Shown here: one piece after another, positions 13,200-26,670 of the stretch
How positions within the stretch are numbered: the first letter of the stretch is position 1
Layout: the number at the start of each line of letters is the position of its first letter
From: Ustulina deusta
Lineage: Eukaryota; Ascomycota; Sordariomycetes; Xylariales; Xylariaceae
Assembly (NCBI GenBank): GCA_023159155.1
Contig: JAJNNX010000004.1
Span: forward strand, 620,001 to 684,000
Reading direction: 5' to 3'
Length of the DNA: 64,000 nt
Notes under the pieces: generated by a model
Told to the model about the DNA's origin: nothing
The model's input: the letters and a program-made list of their open reading frames with translations, nothing else
The model's database searches: none
Translations under genes and position numbers: made by a program

Positions 13200-16100
13200 C
13201 ATATTTCCGATTTATATATAACAAGCTTGCTTCAAAACTTAATATTAACCCTAAAAACACAAAAAATATATTTAACTTTTAATATTAGAGCTAACCAATC
13301 GATCTAAATATAGCATTAAAAACAATTTTTAATATATATATAGCTTTTTAGATTAAGAAATATAACTATATAATTAATAATAAATAAATATTTTAAAAAA
13401 CATATAAAAAAGATTTTGTAAAATAAAAACTTAAACATTTTATATAATTTTATATAAATATTTATATAAAACTTTCTAAAACTATTATATATAAAAAAAT
13501 ATAGCTATAAAATAACCTAAATATATATATAAAAAACTTTGCTTAAATCGCACAAAAAGAATTCGAACTTATTAAAAACTTTCTAAAACTATTAGTTGTT
13601 TAATTTACTTCTATTTCTATTGTATAATAACCCTTAGTTTCTTTTATACTAAATTAACAACTTCGGCCTACTCCTTAGCCTACTTTTACACTTCGGCATA
13701 CCCCAGCCCTTATACTTATTGTACAAACAGAAGCAGAACTAGAGATCAGACAACCAGAACCTATACAGCCTAGATTTTTAAAAAACATACAATTCCAAAC
13801 CTCTAAGGATCAGACCCCCTATCTACCCGTACGATCTACTATTAAGTTTTAAAATACTTCTAAATATATATATAAATATACAATAAAGGCAGGTCATAAA
13901 CCAAACTTCTAACCTATATACAAATACCCTATTATTTATAATTCTCTTTAGATCCTATTACAATAAGTATACCTTTATATAATATTAGACCTTATAATAA
14001 GCAACTTATTCCTAGACCTATTTTTTATAAGGATTATATAGAACAGAATAATCTTTCTTAAAAAGTATGTAATTTTCTAAAAAATATAAAAAAAAAAAAA
14101 GAATTATATAAGCAAGCTATACAACTTTTTATACAACAAGGTATGCCTGTTTATAAATGTATACTAACAATTCGGAATTACAAAGGACTAATACTATGTA
14201 ATATTTCTAATAATTTTTAAAAAGCGTATAAAAAACTATTTTATATATTAGATTAGACCTAAAAAAACCTAATATAAAATTTACTATATAATAAATACTT
14301 ATTTTAATACTAATATAAACTATAGTTAGTACTAAGCTAACTAGATTATAATTATATTTATATAAATAAATAAAAAATACCTAGATCTAGTATTGTATAA
14401 AGTATTAGATTTTATAATTAACAAGCTTTTAAAAGTATAACAAATATTTAGTACAAATTATTAAAAAAAAATCTAGCTAAGTATAATAATTATATAAGTA
14501 TGCCAAGGGGTCCTAGAATTAGCTATAGCTTTTATACTCTAGAAACTAACAAGCAAAAGTTTTTTTTTGGATTTTCGAGCATATATTTAGATAGCGTTAA
14601 ATAACGTACTAAAAAACTTTATATAAAAAAATAACAATACTTACTTTACTAATAAAAAGTATAACTAAAGTTACTATATAAAAAACTAATAATATAAATT
14701 TCCTAGATTATCAAGCAGGCTAAATATATAGCAAAACTACTAAAAAGACTAAAAAGGCTAAAACTACTATATAAACAAGAAATACTTTATATATTATAAA
14801 AAAAGTTATTAGTTAACCAAACATACTTCTTAAAAATAGGTTTATATAAAAAATTAATACTTTAATTTGTACGAAATAATTAATAAAGCAGAACTTATAC
14901 TTAAAAAATTCTCGGTATACCTTATAGAATATAAAAAATACTTAAAATTAAACAAAAGTAACAAAAAATTTAACAAAAAATTTGGTAGCTAATTTATTTA
15001 ATTTTTAATAAATAATATCTTTATTTATTATATAATTAAAAAAAATATCTAGAACTATAAAACAAACATATTATCTAACCAGTTTACTTTTAGCAACTAG
15101 TATTATACGGAGTACTAAGGCAAACTTTAAAATATGGGCGTTTCAAACTATTTAATAGTAAAAAAAGCACAATTAAAAGCCTATTTCAGACTTCACCCTT
15201 ATACAAAAATAGACTGAACCCCAGGCAGCACAAATATTAGGTTTAGCAGCAGTAATATAATTACTGCTATAGGCACCGTACAAATAGATAATTCCCTTGG
15301 TACAACAACGTATTACATTTTGGATAGCCCAACACTATTCTTATTCTTGCTAAAAGACGCTAATTATTTATAGGTTTACTTTAATAATATAAAGAATATT
15401 ATTGTATAAAAAAACAAAAAGACTGTTCTTATTATATATAAATAAAAATACTTATTTTTTAATATAAGCTTTTATAAAGCCAGACTATATTTTACTAAAA
15501 CAGAGTTACAATAATTATATTGTTAATTTAGATATTTTTATATAAAAAGACTATATATAATATTTAGTTATATAAAATATAATATTAACTATTTAATTTT
15601 AGAAAAAATCTAGAAATTCTATTATTATTATTAATTATATAACCTAGCACTTTAATAATTCAAGTTCTTAATTAAGAACAATTATAATTTTAATTATAAA
15701 GTTATAATTAATGTTATATAAATAGACAACAAGCAAGTTTTTTATATTATTAATATTGCTATATTTTTTTAAATAGCAACTTTTTTTAAATTAATATTTA
15801 TACAAAACACTTAAAAAGCGCTATACAAGTACTAGATTAATATATATTAAGAACTTTTTAACTATATTATATATAACCTAAATATAAATTTTTTATTTAA
15901 AGAATTTTAAAACTAAATAAAGATTATAAGTACTTAGTGCTATATAATGCTTATTAAGGCGTACTAAGCGATTAGCAAGATCAAAAAAATATATAGCCCT
16001 TTCTGCTATATATATAATATACTAAAAGCTAAAATTAGTAATTGTATAAAAAACAAGTTAATTTTCTAAATAGCAGTCAAAGCTTTAAATAATACTACTA

Positions 16101-18240
16101 GGCTAAACAGCCTTATACTAACTCTTTTTATTTTTAGAGCCTACCCTAAAATTAATCAGGACTTACCCTTTTTACCTAACATTATACAAAGGGCTAAGGC
16201 AATTAAAAAAGCTATAAAAATATTACATAATAAAAAAGCAAAAGTTGAAATTAACCATACAATTAACTAGCATAACAAGCCAGCTTTATATAATATATTT
16301 TTGTTACTTTTATGTAGCAAAATAATAGTATAGCAAAAAAAAAAAAGCTAGAATAGACTATATAAAATCAAATTAATTAAAAACCTTAATATAATTATTA
16401 ATTTAATAAATAGCTTAATATGCTTTTATTAAACATAAGTTAAGCTTTATTACTATACAACCAAAAAAGATATTTTGGATAAATATATTAAAAAAAAAGA
16501 CAAAACATAACCCTTTTAAGCCCCTATTATATAAAAAAAACATAAATAACCCCTAAAGGCTATAACATTTTATATAACCTTTATATAACAGATTAGTTAA
16601 CTATTCCTAACCCTTAAAAAAAAACAAAACTATGCCCTAGCTATTAAGCTATACAAAAATAGCATTATTAATATACCCGGAGCTCTATTTAAAAAATCTA
16701 ACGCTACTAAAATTAATAATTTTATTATATAAAATATATTTTAATTTATGAGATATAATCTAACAAAATATGGCAATATTTATATTTTTAAATCTTAGCT
16801 TATACAAAAAATCAAAAAAAAAATAACTAAGCTATACAAAAAATCTTAACTTATTATATAAAATTATAACAATACTAAAAAAAAAATAATGCTTATTTAG
16901 TTACTAATAATCCAGCAAATAAGCTAAAAACTGCTATTTATACTAGAACTTTTTCTAATTTGTAACTTTAATGCTTTAGGCGAACTTTGAAATATTACGT
17001 AAGTATATATATAATCAAAAGATAAATTAGCCAAAAAAATCTTTATATAACTGCTATCTGAACTAAAGTTAAAATATTTTAATAAAATAATTCTATAAAT
17101 TATATAATTATTATATAAACTTGCTAAATTAAATCTATACTAATTTAAGATATATTACTAGCATTACTATAAAAAGCTTGGTATAACTATTTTTACGTAT
17201 AATTTATATTTATTTTTTATTAAAAGACCTTTGGACGATTTTAGTATTACTAAATTGCAAACAGACAATATATTTAGTTTTATATTATTAAGCTTTTTAA
17301 AAAAAAAAAATATAAATTGCAGCAAGCTAAGTTTTATATAAAGCTAAAAAAAATATTTTAGCTAGGTTACTTTATAAAGTTTAAAAGCAAACAAATTATA
17401 CTTTTGTCCAAAAGAAATATTATTTTAATTTAAAAAAGCTAAGCAAACTAACTAGACTAGATTAACTTTTATATAACTGATTTTATATAGTAATATGTTT
17501 TATAATAAGCAAAAAATATATATATTAGTAATATTTGCTAGCCTAAAGCAGCATACAACTTATATATAGCTACCCAAGTTATATATCCTAAGCTATATAA
17601 TATTAAGAATTTAAACTAAAAAATCTAGTAATAAACAGATAATAAGAATTATAGCCTAACTTTTATATTAATAAACTTATATTATATAAAGCTGTTTATT
17701 TTTATAAATAGGTTATTTATAAATAATATAAATATAACTTTTTAACTTAGATTTATAATCATATTAAGGACTAAATATTATATAAAAAAAAATTTAAGCT
17801 TTAAGATTAAAAAAAATATTATATACTAAAATTTAAGCAAATATAAAAAAGTAATAAAAAATATACTTATAAATAAATTATATAGCATAATTAATAGCTT
17901 TAATAATATTATTGCCTTTTATATAATACTTTTAAAAATTATAACTATACTATAACTACTTTTAATTTTAGCTATTTTATGTTCTAATTTAAAATTATTA
18001 TACGATTGTTTTATTAAGCTTGGCATTACGCAAAAAAAACGCCTAATAATTAATATTATATTATTAAAAAAATTATATAAAAAACAAAAAATCTCTAAAA
18101 TATAATAAATTAATAGTAAAAATAATCTAGCTAATATATTTACAAAAAAAATACTAAACCAAACTTTAAAAACCTTTATATTAACAAACAAATTAACTAT
18201 ACAAATAAAAACATTTATTAATAAAACATAAAAAATCATA
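13200..18240 (+). pseudogene. Copia A gag-pol relic
   Basis: The frame shows a gag-like region (about 13200-14960) and a protease box N-M-G-V-S at 15131-15145 (D-T-G-A-S expected). A PFLF-type segment ending VYFNN follows at about 15325-15405. The pre-integrase His/Cys region is at about 15500-15640, and the integrase core includes INVIYID (about 15703-15729) and a GTNF...KEF-like box near 15885. RT spans about 16600-17340. RNase H ends with SNLKLLYDCFIKLG at about 17980-18025. The minus-strand open frame of 106 codons at 17919-18239 is only the antisense shadow of this RNase H. Stops are of the CAA/CAG/CGA/TGG-to-stop type. Confidence 0.85.
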
Positions 18241-19447
18241 TATAACTATAGTATTTATAAAAAAAAAAGAGTCAGAAGTATAAAAGCAATATATAATAAA
18301 TTAACTCCAAAAAAAAAAAAAACACAAACGCTACTCTTTTTTATTTTTCTTTTTTTATTTTCCTTATTATATAACTAATTTACTTCTTTCTTTTTAAACG
18401 TAATAATTGCACTAAGCGCTATACAAACACTAAACATATGCTACGCAAGCATTACCCTAAAACCTAATAATCTAGCAATAGCTATAGAATAAGTAACCAC
18501 TACGCACTATATAAGCATTCTTTATATATATAGCAATAGTAGTACTGCGCAACTAAATAAAAACTATACAAAAATAACCTTTCTAGCAAAAAATAAACAT
18601 AATTAAATATATAAAAGATATATTAGCAAGCACCTAGATCTATATATTAATTAATAATATAGTAGCAACTTAAGCTTTATTAATTTATATACAAAAAGTA
18701 AAAATATTAGCAATATACCAAAACAAACGTATATATAACAAAAAAACAAACATATATATTAATATATAACGCTATAATAAACTAATAATTGTTAGAATTG
18801 TTTATTAGTAGCAATACTATATAATAGTTGCTATCTTGGCTAATAATTCTTAGCATATAACCACTATTACTAAAAAGCTAGATAGCGTCTATTATATAAA
18901 TATATATATAGTATATAAGGACAGGCAGACATATAAAATAGAAAATTTTAAAAAATAATAAAAAAACAAAAAGTAACAAAAGACTTAAGCACTTTTTTAT
19001 ATATAAGTCCTCCTATATATAAACTAACCTGATTTCTAATTAGTTAACTTCCTTCTATACAAATAACCTACCTAGTTAACTAAACATAAACAACCTTAAA
19101 GGCCTTTAATTAGTAACTGCCCGTACAAAGCTTACTAACCAGACAAGCTAGCTAATTATAAACCTTATTATTATATAAAGCAAAAACAAATACTTAGTTT
19201 TAACTTAAATAGTTACTAAGTAATATTTGGCCTATAGTTTTTAACTAACTATATAGCTAAAGCAGCAGCTTTATAATATTATTATATAACTTTATTAAAA
19301 AAAAATAATCTATTAATTTAGCAGCTATATATATAAACTAGATTGCTAACCTAGCTGCTTTTTTAGTAGTTAAATTTTTATATATATATTTAAGTAGTTA
19401 TATAGTTGCTTTTTTTTGTTTTTTTTATATAATAAGCAGTTATAACT

Positions 19448-19465
19448 AAAAAAAAAAATAGCTAG
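19448..19465 (+). other. Polypurine tract of copia A
   Basis: An A-rich purine run followed by TAGCTAG directly precedes the 3' LTR. The same arrangement precedes the 3' LTRs of B (before 27515), C (reverse strand, after 31326) and D (before 46802), and so marks plus-strand priming of this family. Confidence 0.7.
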
Positions 19466-19767
19466 TGTTAGAATAACTAGCATTAGTTATAACCTTATTA
19501 TATAACTTGTATAAAGTGCAAATTTATGTTTAGCTATTATACAAATGTTAGCTAGACTTCGGCCGGATAAAAAGGACCTTATTTCTTTTTTGTTATATTA
19601 GTTTATATAATAACGTGAGCTCTTACATAAATATAAAAGACTTATGCTTTATATAAATATTCTTTTTTTTTTCTTTTTTTTATAAATAACATAGTACAAT
19701 ACATTATATTTTGTCTACGCGCGTTATTTGTTTTACGTACAATATATCATATATAGCCCATTCAACA
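19466..19767 (+). repeat. 3' LTR of copia A
   Basis: It is 302 bp, equal in length to the 5' LTR, from which it differs by transitions: it starts TGTTAGAATAACTAGC and ends CCCATTCAACA. Here the inner (left) edge is mutated and the outer (right) edge is intact, the mirror image of the 5' LTR. The TTCGGCCGG block survives near 19558. Confidence 0.9.
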
Positions 19768-21430
19768 TTTTTTTATTTTAAAAAAATAATATTATAATAT
19801 TATATAAAATATAACTTTATATTAACTTAGAATAACTAAAAAATGCTTAATTAATAGATTATATCTTATATAAAAATAGAATAGATCTTAGTATAAAGAT
19901 TTACTAATACAAAGCTAGAATAAGCATAAAAAACAACCTATAAGTTATTAAAAAAGGACTTATAATCTTTAAGAATAAATTAGTTGTTTTAGATATTATA
20001 TATTTATATATATAACTAATTAAACAAATATATAACGGAATGTCAATTATATATTTTAGAAAGAAAAAACAAAATAACTAGTTATTTAATAATATTAATA
20101 GCTAAAAATACTACCTAGCTAAAATACTAAAAAATAAAACCTTTAATAAGTTATACCTACTTTTAATATTTAATAAAGTATAAAAATACTTAGTAATAAA
20201 CTTTAAATAAATACCTAAGGATTAATATAGTTATAATAATATATTAATAATAATTAACCAGTTAAACAAACAAGCATAGATAATCTTTTATATAATATAA
20301 GCTATATTTAAAAATATAGCTTATATATATTATAAAGGCTTTTTTAAAATATTTAGAATATTTATAATAATTATTTTAAATAAAGAACTATAGTTTATAT
20401 TTATATTTATAAATAAACTATATAAACTAATAAGTATAATTTATATTTTAGTTTTAATAAAACATTATAAAATAGTAAAACAAATAAAAATTATAAATAA
20501 ATATTTTAATTAAAAGTTAAAACTTTATATAAATTATTATTAGAATAATTAATCTAAAAAAATATTTACTATAGATTATATATAAACAGCTTTACTATAT
20601 AAATTTATAAGCTTAGTGCTTTATAAAATAGAAATAAGATTTTTAATGCTGTTCTATTTTAATTAAAAGAACAAAATAGCCAAAAAAAATAAACAAATTA
20701 TTAGTACAAAAGAAAGCCCTAAGGGAGAACGTACAAAAAAAGGCTAAAAAAATAGTCGAGTTTATTAATATAGCTAAGTTATATTTGTAAAATATATAAA
20801 ATTATATAATATAGCAAGCTAATAAAAACTATAAAGATCCTAACTTTAATATAAAGGATTATATATTTATATTAAAAAAATAACAAAGTTAGAAAATAAA
20901 CCGCTTGTTTAACAAGTTTAACTATTTAATAATGCAATAAATATTTAAAATTTTAATACATATTAGTAATACTTTTATATTTAAAATATTCTTTTTTTAA
21001 TAAGCTATAAACAAATATTATACTAATAAATTATAAAAATATTTTAATAACTTATTACTAAAATAAAAAATGAAAAACCTAAAAAATAAAATAATTAAGC
21101 TAAAAAGCAAAAAAAAGTTTATAGTAAAAAAAATAAAAGGTTTAAAAATAATATAAAAATACTAAAAAATTTCTATAATAAAAACCCTAAATTATTAGGG
21201 CTGCTGATAAAATTAAAAAAATAGCTAGAAGCTATAAAAAATAATAAATTTAATAAAGCATATTTTAATAATAATAAAACTACGCTAAAAAATATAAAAA
21301 AGTTTTAATAAAAAAACATATAAAATAACTTTATACTTAAGTTATAATATAACAAAATTTTTTAATATTATATATAAAAAAATCTGTTTAATAATATAAT
21401 AAAATAAAAGCTTAGATCAAAATTAATAAG
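19768..21430 (+). pseudogene. F pol relic, second part: integrase and chromodomain
   Basis: Downstream of copia A the gypsy frame resumes. A connector between RNase H and the integrase zinc domain spans about 19850-20080. The integrase core lies around 20200-20800 (weakly readable). A post-integrase stretch follows near 20880-21000. A chromodomain C-terminus with FYNKNPKLLG at 21171-21200 precedes a short charged tail. This matches the FHxxNPxxPGPP signature of chromovirus ends. It supports F and H being the same broad class but different families, because their LTRs differ. Confidence 0.65.
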
Positions 21431-21515
21431 TAAATATTTAAAATTTTCTTTTTTTTTTAGCTAGAAAGCACTTGTTTAAGTATGTATAGACAAATTTTTT
21501 TTTTTGTAAGGGGAG

Positions 21516-21788
21516 TAGTTACAGTATGGTAACTAATAGCCGGTAGCGTGGCTATAACCCATAAGCTATACAAACCGCAATCTTTAATTCCTAAGTTATA
21601 TAATTTATATTTGGCTAGCACCTAGCACTTACTTAATAGTTGCCTATATTTTCTACCAATCTACATATAAAAAACCTATAACATACCCTTATAAAATTAG
21701 CTTTCCTTTTTTTTATATACTTAGATTCTAATACAAAGTTTGCTTTTGGAATAAAGCCTTGCTTTCTATGATTGCTTAACGCGTAATA
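21516..21788 (+). repeat. Probable 3' LTR of gypsy F
   Basis: It follows the purine tract GTAAGGGGAGTAG and is clearly richer in G+C than the pol region. Near its start is a perfect inverted repeat AGTTAC-N6-GTAACT (21517-21534). The end is set at GCGTAATA (from GCGTAACA) by analogy with the GTAGCA end of the H LTR, and because the LINE X relic begins to the right. The 5' partner is not in the window, so both limits are inferred. Confidence 0.5.
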
Positions 21789-22099
21789 TTAGGTTTAAAA
21801 TATAGTAAACTTAAGTTTAGCTATTTTTTTTTAAAAGTTTAGAATTTTTAGCAAAAAATAAAATATTTAAAAGTTTTAATTTTATTATATATATAGTTAT
21901 AAATATTAATATAATTAAACTTTTTATAATATTAATTAAAATTATTATATTTAAAACATATTATTAAGATTTTATAAATTTTTTATTTAATAGCTTTTAG
22001 TAATTTTTTAAAATAGTTAAATTATACTTTAAATTTAAGCTATATATATTTATTAAGTACTATTAATTTTTATTATTTTATAAACTGTTTATAAAAACC

Positions 22100-25004
22100 T
22101 AGTTTAGCTAGGTGTTTAATTTTTAAAAAAGTTAATAAAGTATTATTAAATATAAAAAAACTAATATTTTTTTTTGCTAGTTTATTAGCTATTTTATTAT
22201 TTTTAATATTTATATAGCCTAGTACTTAGTAAATATATATATTTATTATATTTATTATAGCTTAAAATTTTAAAAATATGTTCTAAAAGCTATTAATAAA
22301 TTTGCTATATAGCTTTTAAATTATTAAAGTATTATTAATATATATATTTATTAAATACCTTTAAGCTATTTATATAGCATATTATAAGCTATATTTAGCT
22401 TTTTTAGCTTTTTTATTAAAAACTTTTGTAATACTTAAATAACTTTTGCTTTAAACTATTAGTTTAATATTATAATATATAGTATAGCTATATTTTATAG
22501 CTTTTTTTTATAATTTAGAACTATTTAAAAAAATAGCTATATAAATTAGTAATAAATTGTTATATTATTTAATAAATTCTTTTATAACGTGTTTTTTTAT
22601 ATTTGTTATAATTTATTTTATAAATCTTTTTGTATAGCGGAGCATTAATAGTTATAGTTTTAAAAAGTTTAGTAATATTATTATAGTTATTTAAAATTTT
22701 ATTTTAGATTTTTAGAAGCTCTTTATGCTTTTTCTTTTAGTAATAAAAATAAGTATAATTTATAAAACTAATAGGTATTAGGGGTTTATTGCTTTTATTT
22801 AAAAGGCTATTTTAGTTCGGTAGATCTTAAGCGCTACTTTAGCTATAAGTAGGCCTAAATTGCAATAGAAAATTTTATTAAATATAATTTTTTATATTAA
22901 AAGAACTGTTTTTATAGTAGTTTTTAAAACATAATTAATATTTTTTAAGTAACCCTAGATTTTTATGCTAATATTGCAGCTATATAACTAAGCTTTATTA
23001 AATAGTAGTTTAGTAAAGCTAGAGTATTACACTTTTGCCCTAAATATTATAACTAGAATTATATATATATTAATAGCTTTATATATTACTGCAGCTAATA
23101 GTTTATAAATAATATTAGTTAACTTTTTAATATAGCAAGCTATATTTAAAACAGCTACTATTTATTATTTAATATAATCGCAAAAAATAAATCTTTTATT
23201 AAATTAAACTTTTAGCTACTTAACTAAGCTTTAGGTTTGCTATATATAGTAATTAAAGCTAAAAAGCTACATTTTTAGTATGTTTTTTTTTTAACTTTAA
23301 AAAATAAATAAGTTTTATTTTTTTTATTTTAAAGCTAACTTTATTATTTATGCTTTATTATAGAACTTACAAAACATTTTGTTTTATTAATTTAATGTTT
23401 TTTTTTAAATATAGGGCTAATATATAGTAGTGCTAAGTTATTAGTATAGCTAAATTGCTTTTTTATATTAAAAAGTAATATTTCTGCTATATATAGTAAA
23501 AAAAGAACTAATAAAATAGGAAACCTTTATAAAAGTCCGCATTTTAATAAAAATAGTTTAGTAATATAGTTTTTTAATTATATCCTAGTAGTTTTTTTGC
23601 TAAAAAAATATATATATATAAACTTAATTATTTTTAAAGCTTAATTTTATTAAATTATTTAAAACAATAAGTATTTAGCTAATACTATATTAAAAGTTTT
23701 CTATATATTTATAGTAACTAAAATAGCTATTAGTTTATTTTTTAAAGCATATTTAATATTATAGGTTAGGCAAGCTAGCAGATTAACTATTAATCTTTTT
23801 AGTAATATTTTTATTTGCTATAAGCTAATAATACTATATATTAGTAAAATTTTAGCTATTTTTTTAGTAAAAAGTTTTTTAAAGCTTTTTTTAAAATATA
23901 ATAAAAAAAAACCAAACATTAAAACTTTATATTTATATAGTTTTTTTTGTTTAGTTTGTATAAAATTACTATTTTTGTAGTTTTATAAACTACTAAAAAG
24001 TAGCTTATTTTTAAGCAGCTTTTAAATAGACTTTTAATATATTTTTTAATATATTTTTATATAAGTTTAATTGAACTAATTAAATAAATATTAATATTTA
24101 AAATAATATTTTTAAGTTTAATAATAGCTATTTTTAGTTTTTTTATAAACATATAAGTATTTTAAAATAAATAGTTGCTAAAAATAATATAAACTTTTTA
24201 AAAGTTGTAATCTAAGTTATTAGTTATAGAAAAGCAGCTAAAAAAGGTATTTCTAAAAGCTTAGGTTTTATTAGCTATATTTTTAATTATTACACTATTT
24301 ATATTTAAAAAAAAAGATTTTAAGTTAGGCTAAAGTTTACGCTAGCTTAAAATTTTAAATAAGTTTATATTTAATTTGGCTTAATTAATAAGGTTTTGCT
24401 AGTAGTCTTTTTTAGTTTTTTATATAATTGTTTTAAAAATATATGCTTTAATAATATAAAAAATACTATAGGCCTTTTGTACTGCTTTAAACTTGTTTAG
24501 GGCTATTATATATTTTAGTATTTATTATAGGGCGCTATAGCCTATGTTTTGTTGTTTTTTTGCTTATAGCTTATAATATATTATTAATAAGGTTTGCTAA
24601 TTATTAGGCTAGGTTATCTAGTTTAAAGCTAGTAAAGTTTAGGCCTAGGGTAGGTAGAGCTAGGCTGCCTATTTTTATTGCTTTTGCAAAAAAAAGTATT
24701 TTTAAAAAAAAGATTATTATTTAAAACTAGTTTAGGGGGACCTTTTTTTTAATAAGTAAAATAGTAAAGATTATAGCATAGTTAGTGTTAGAATATAAGG
24801 TATTGTTTATTTTAGTTATAGCAAAAAATATATTTAGAAATATAAAATTAAAAATATTGCTATCCTAGTAGGTTAGAACGCCTGTTTTACTTATATAAAC
24901 AAAGTTATAAGTGTTAGCCTAGCAAAAGATTTTTTAGCTGCTATTTAAATAGCTAATTATTTCTAGCTGCTAAACTATATTTTTAGTGTTTATATTGCTT
25001 ATAA
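22100..25004 (-). pseudogene. LINE X ORF2 relic: RT and RNase H
   Basis: On the minus strand, a linker between endonuclease and RT reads FKAVQKAYSIFY near 24490-24455. The RT shows GLL-RFPI at 23538-23515 (GLPQGSP box expected), then LVLFLLYIAEI. The catalytic SYTNNLALL sits at 23451-23425, where YxDD is expected. RNase H is visible as VLGYINI, then ANKLAKK near 22228-22165, matching the WVPGHxxxxGNExADxLAK motif of LINE RNase H. Both Asp codons of the RT became Asn by RIP. The gene is interrupted upstream by copia B. Confidence 0.75.
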
Positions 25005-25306
25005 TGTTGGAATAACTGGCATTGGTTACAACCTTATTGTGCAACTCGCACGGAGTGCGAGTTCACGCTCGGCTGTTGTACGGATGTTAGCCGGACCTCG
25101 GCCGGACAAAAAGGACCTTACTTCCCCTTTGTTATATTAGCTCATACAACAGCGTAAGCTCTTATATAAATATAAAAAACTCATACTTTGTATAAACATT
25201 CTTTTTTTTCTCTTTTTTATATAGATAATATAATATAATATATTATATTCTATCTATACGCGTTATTTGTTTTATATATAATATATTATATAAAGCCCAT
25301 TTTATA
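25005..25306 (+). repeat. 5' LTR of copia B
   Basis: This is the best preserved LTR of the A-D family. It starts TGTTGGAATAACTGGC, keeps the perfect hairpin CGCAC-GGA-GTGCG near 25052 and the GCCGGACCTCGGCCGG block near 25089. It ends CCCATTTTATA. The outer half is much less mutated than the inner end. Confidence 0.9.
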
Positions 25307-25439
25307 CTAATTAGTAGTTGCAAAAACATTTCAAAAAATTACAAAAAAGCACTATAAATTAATAAAAGTAAAAACAGAGTTTAACCTGTAGCATTAACAG
25401 GTCTCTATATTGCACCTTAAATCTTGACTATATAATTAT

Positions 25440-25600
25440 TTTACCTCTTCTAACGGAGCGTTAGAATAATTATACAAAATAAAACAAATATTTTACCTTT
25501 TTTAACGGAGCATTAAAATATTTAATTGTTATAAAAATAAAAAAAAATCCAAACTTCTGCTGTACGATTATTTTACTTCTTTTAATAAAGCATTGGAATA
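25440..25600 (+). promoter_or_regulatory. Copia 5' leader with three repeated hairpin motifs
   Basis: Between the primer binding site and gag of copy B a motif of the form TTYTAACGGAGCRTTRGA recurs three times (25449-25465, about 25499-25517, about 25578-25596). The first copy is a perfect 7-bp stem TCTAACG/CGTTAGA with a GAG loop; the others are RIP-damaged. The same three motifs occur in copy C on the minus strand (about 37930, 37870 and 37793). Position in the RNA leader suggests a packaging or dimerisation element; this is inference. Confidence 0.5.
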
Positions 25601-26639
25601 ACATATAAAAAAAAAAAAAATAGCACACAGTTATACTAACCTTAATTATATCGTTATATAACAGCTAAATAACTTTTTTACCTTTTTTATTTTTATTTTT
25701 ATTTATTTATTTCTATTCTATCTTACTATAGTATTAGATATACTTTACAATATAACCAAAACAGCCAAATCGGATATTTTTGTTATATATAAAAAACTTG
25801 CTAAAAAATATAATATAAGCATAAAAAACATACAAAAATATCTTAACTTTAAATATTAAAGAAAAAATATTAACCTAAGTACTGTAATATAAAAGATATT
25901 AAACATATAAATAGCTTTTTAGATCAAAAAATATATCTATTTGCTAACTAACGTATAACTGTTTAAACAAGCATATAAAAAGGATTTCGAAAACTAAACA
26001 GAACAGAATTTTAAAAATATATATTATAACCTATACGTAAAATTGTTCTAGATCATCTAGCAATAAAGCGTACAAATATAAACAAATAAAAAATTATACC
26101 CAAAAAACCTCGAAACAATCGTACGAAATAAATCCAAAAATATAAAAAATCCTCTAAAACTTCTAATTATTTAACCTACCTTTTTATCCCTTATATAACA
26201 ACCTTTAGTCTCCCCTACACTAAATTAACAACTTTAACCTACTTTTTAGCCTACTTTTATACCCCGGCTTACACTAACCTCTCAGCCCATCGTATAAACT
26301 AAACTAGAACTGCTTATTAAGCAACTAGAACTTATATAGCCTAAACCTATTTAAAACATACAATTTTAAACTCCTAAAAACCACATTGCCCTATTTATAC
26401 AACTTATTATTAAGTTTTAGAATACTCCTAAACCTATATATAGTTATATAATAAAGGCAGGCCATAAGCTAAACTTTTAACTAATATATAAATACTCTAT
26501 TATTTATAACCCTTTTTAGACCTTTATATAATAAGGATACCTTTATATAATATTAGACTTTATACTAAATAACCTTTTTTTAGATCTACTTTTTATAAAA
26601 AACGTATAAAACAGGATAATTTTTTCTAAAAAGTATATA

Positions 26640-26670
<31 letters not shown>

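Larger units (their letters stand above)
12471..19767 (+). mobile_element. Full-length Ty1/copia element, copy A
   Basis: Two 302 bp LTRs flank a 6.7 kb interior encoding, in order, gag, protease, integrase, then RT and RNase H. Integrase before RT marks Ty1/copia. The element shares its LTR with copies B, C and D. Immediate flanks are ATTTT on the left and TTTTT on the right, an imperfect 5-bp duplication in a low-complexity context, so the target duplication is weak here. It sits inside gypsy F. Dead: dozens of RIP stops. Confidence 0.9.
11644..21788 (+). mobile_element. Ty3/gypsy chromodomain element (F), split by copia A
   Basis: The coding relic runs from the end of RT (11644) through RNase H to 12470, is interrupted by copia element A (12471-19767), then resumes with the RNase H/integrase connection at 19768 and reaches a chromodomain and 3' LTR. 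The 5' half (gag, protease, most of RT) is missing from the window because G1 abuts at 11643. The two halves are colinear with a single gypsy pol, which is the main evidence that A is an insertion. Confidence 0.75.

Noticed and set aside
17919..18239. Open frame of 106 codons on the minus strand
   Set aside because: It is the antisense of the RNase H end of copia A; composition is Phe/Ile/Leu-rich as expected for AT-rich antisense sequence.
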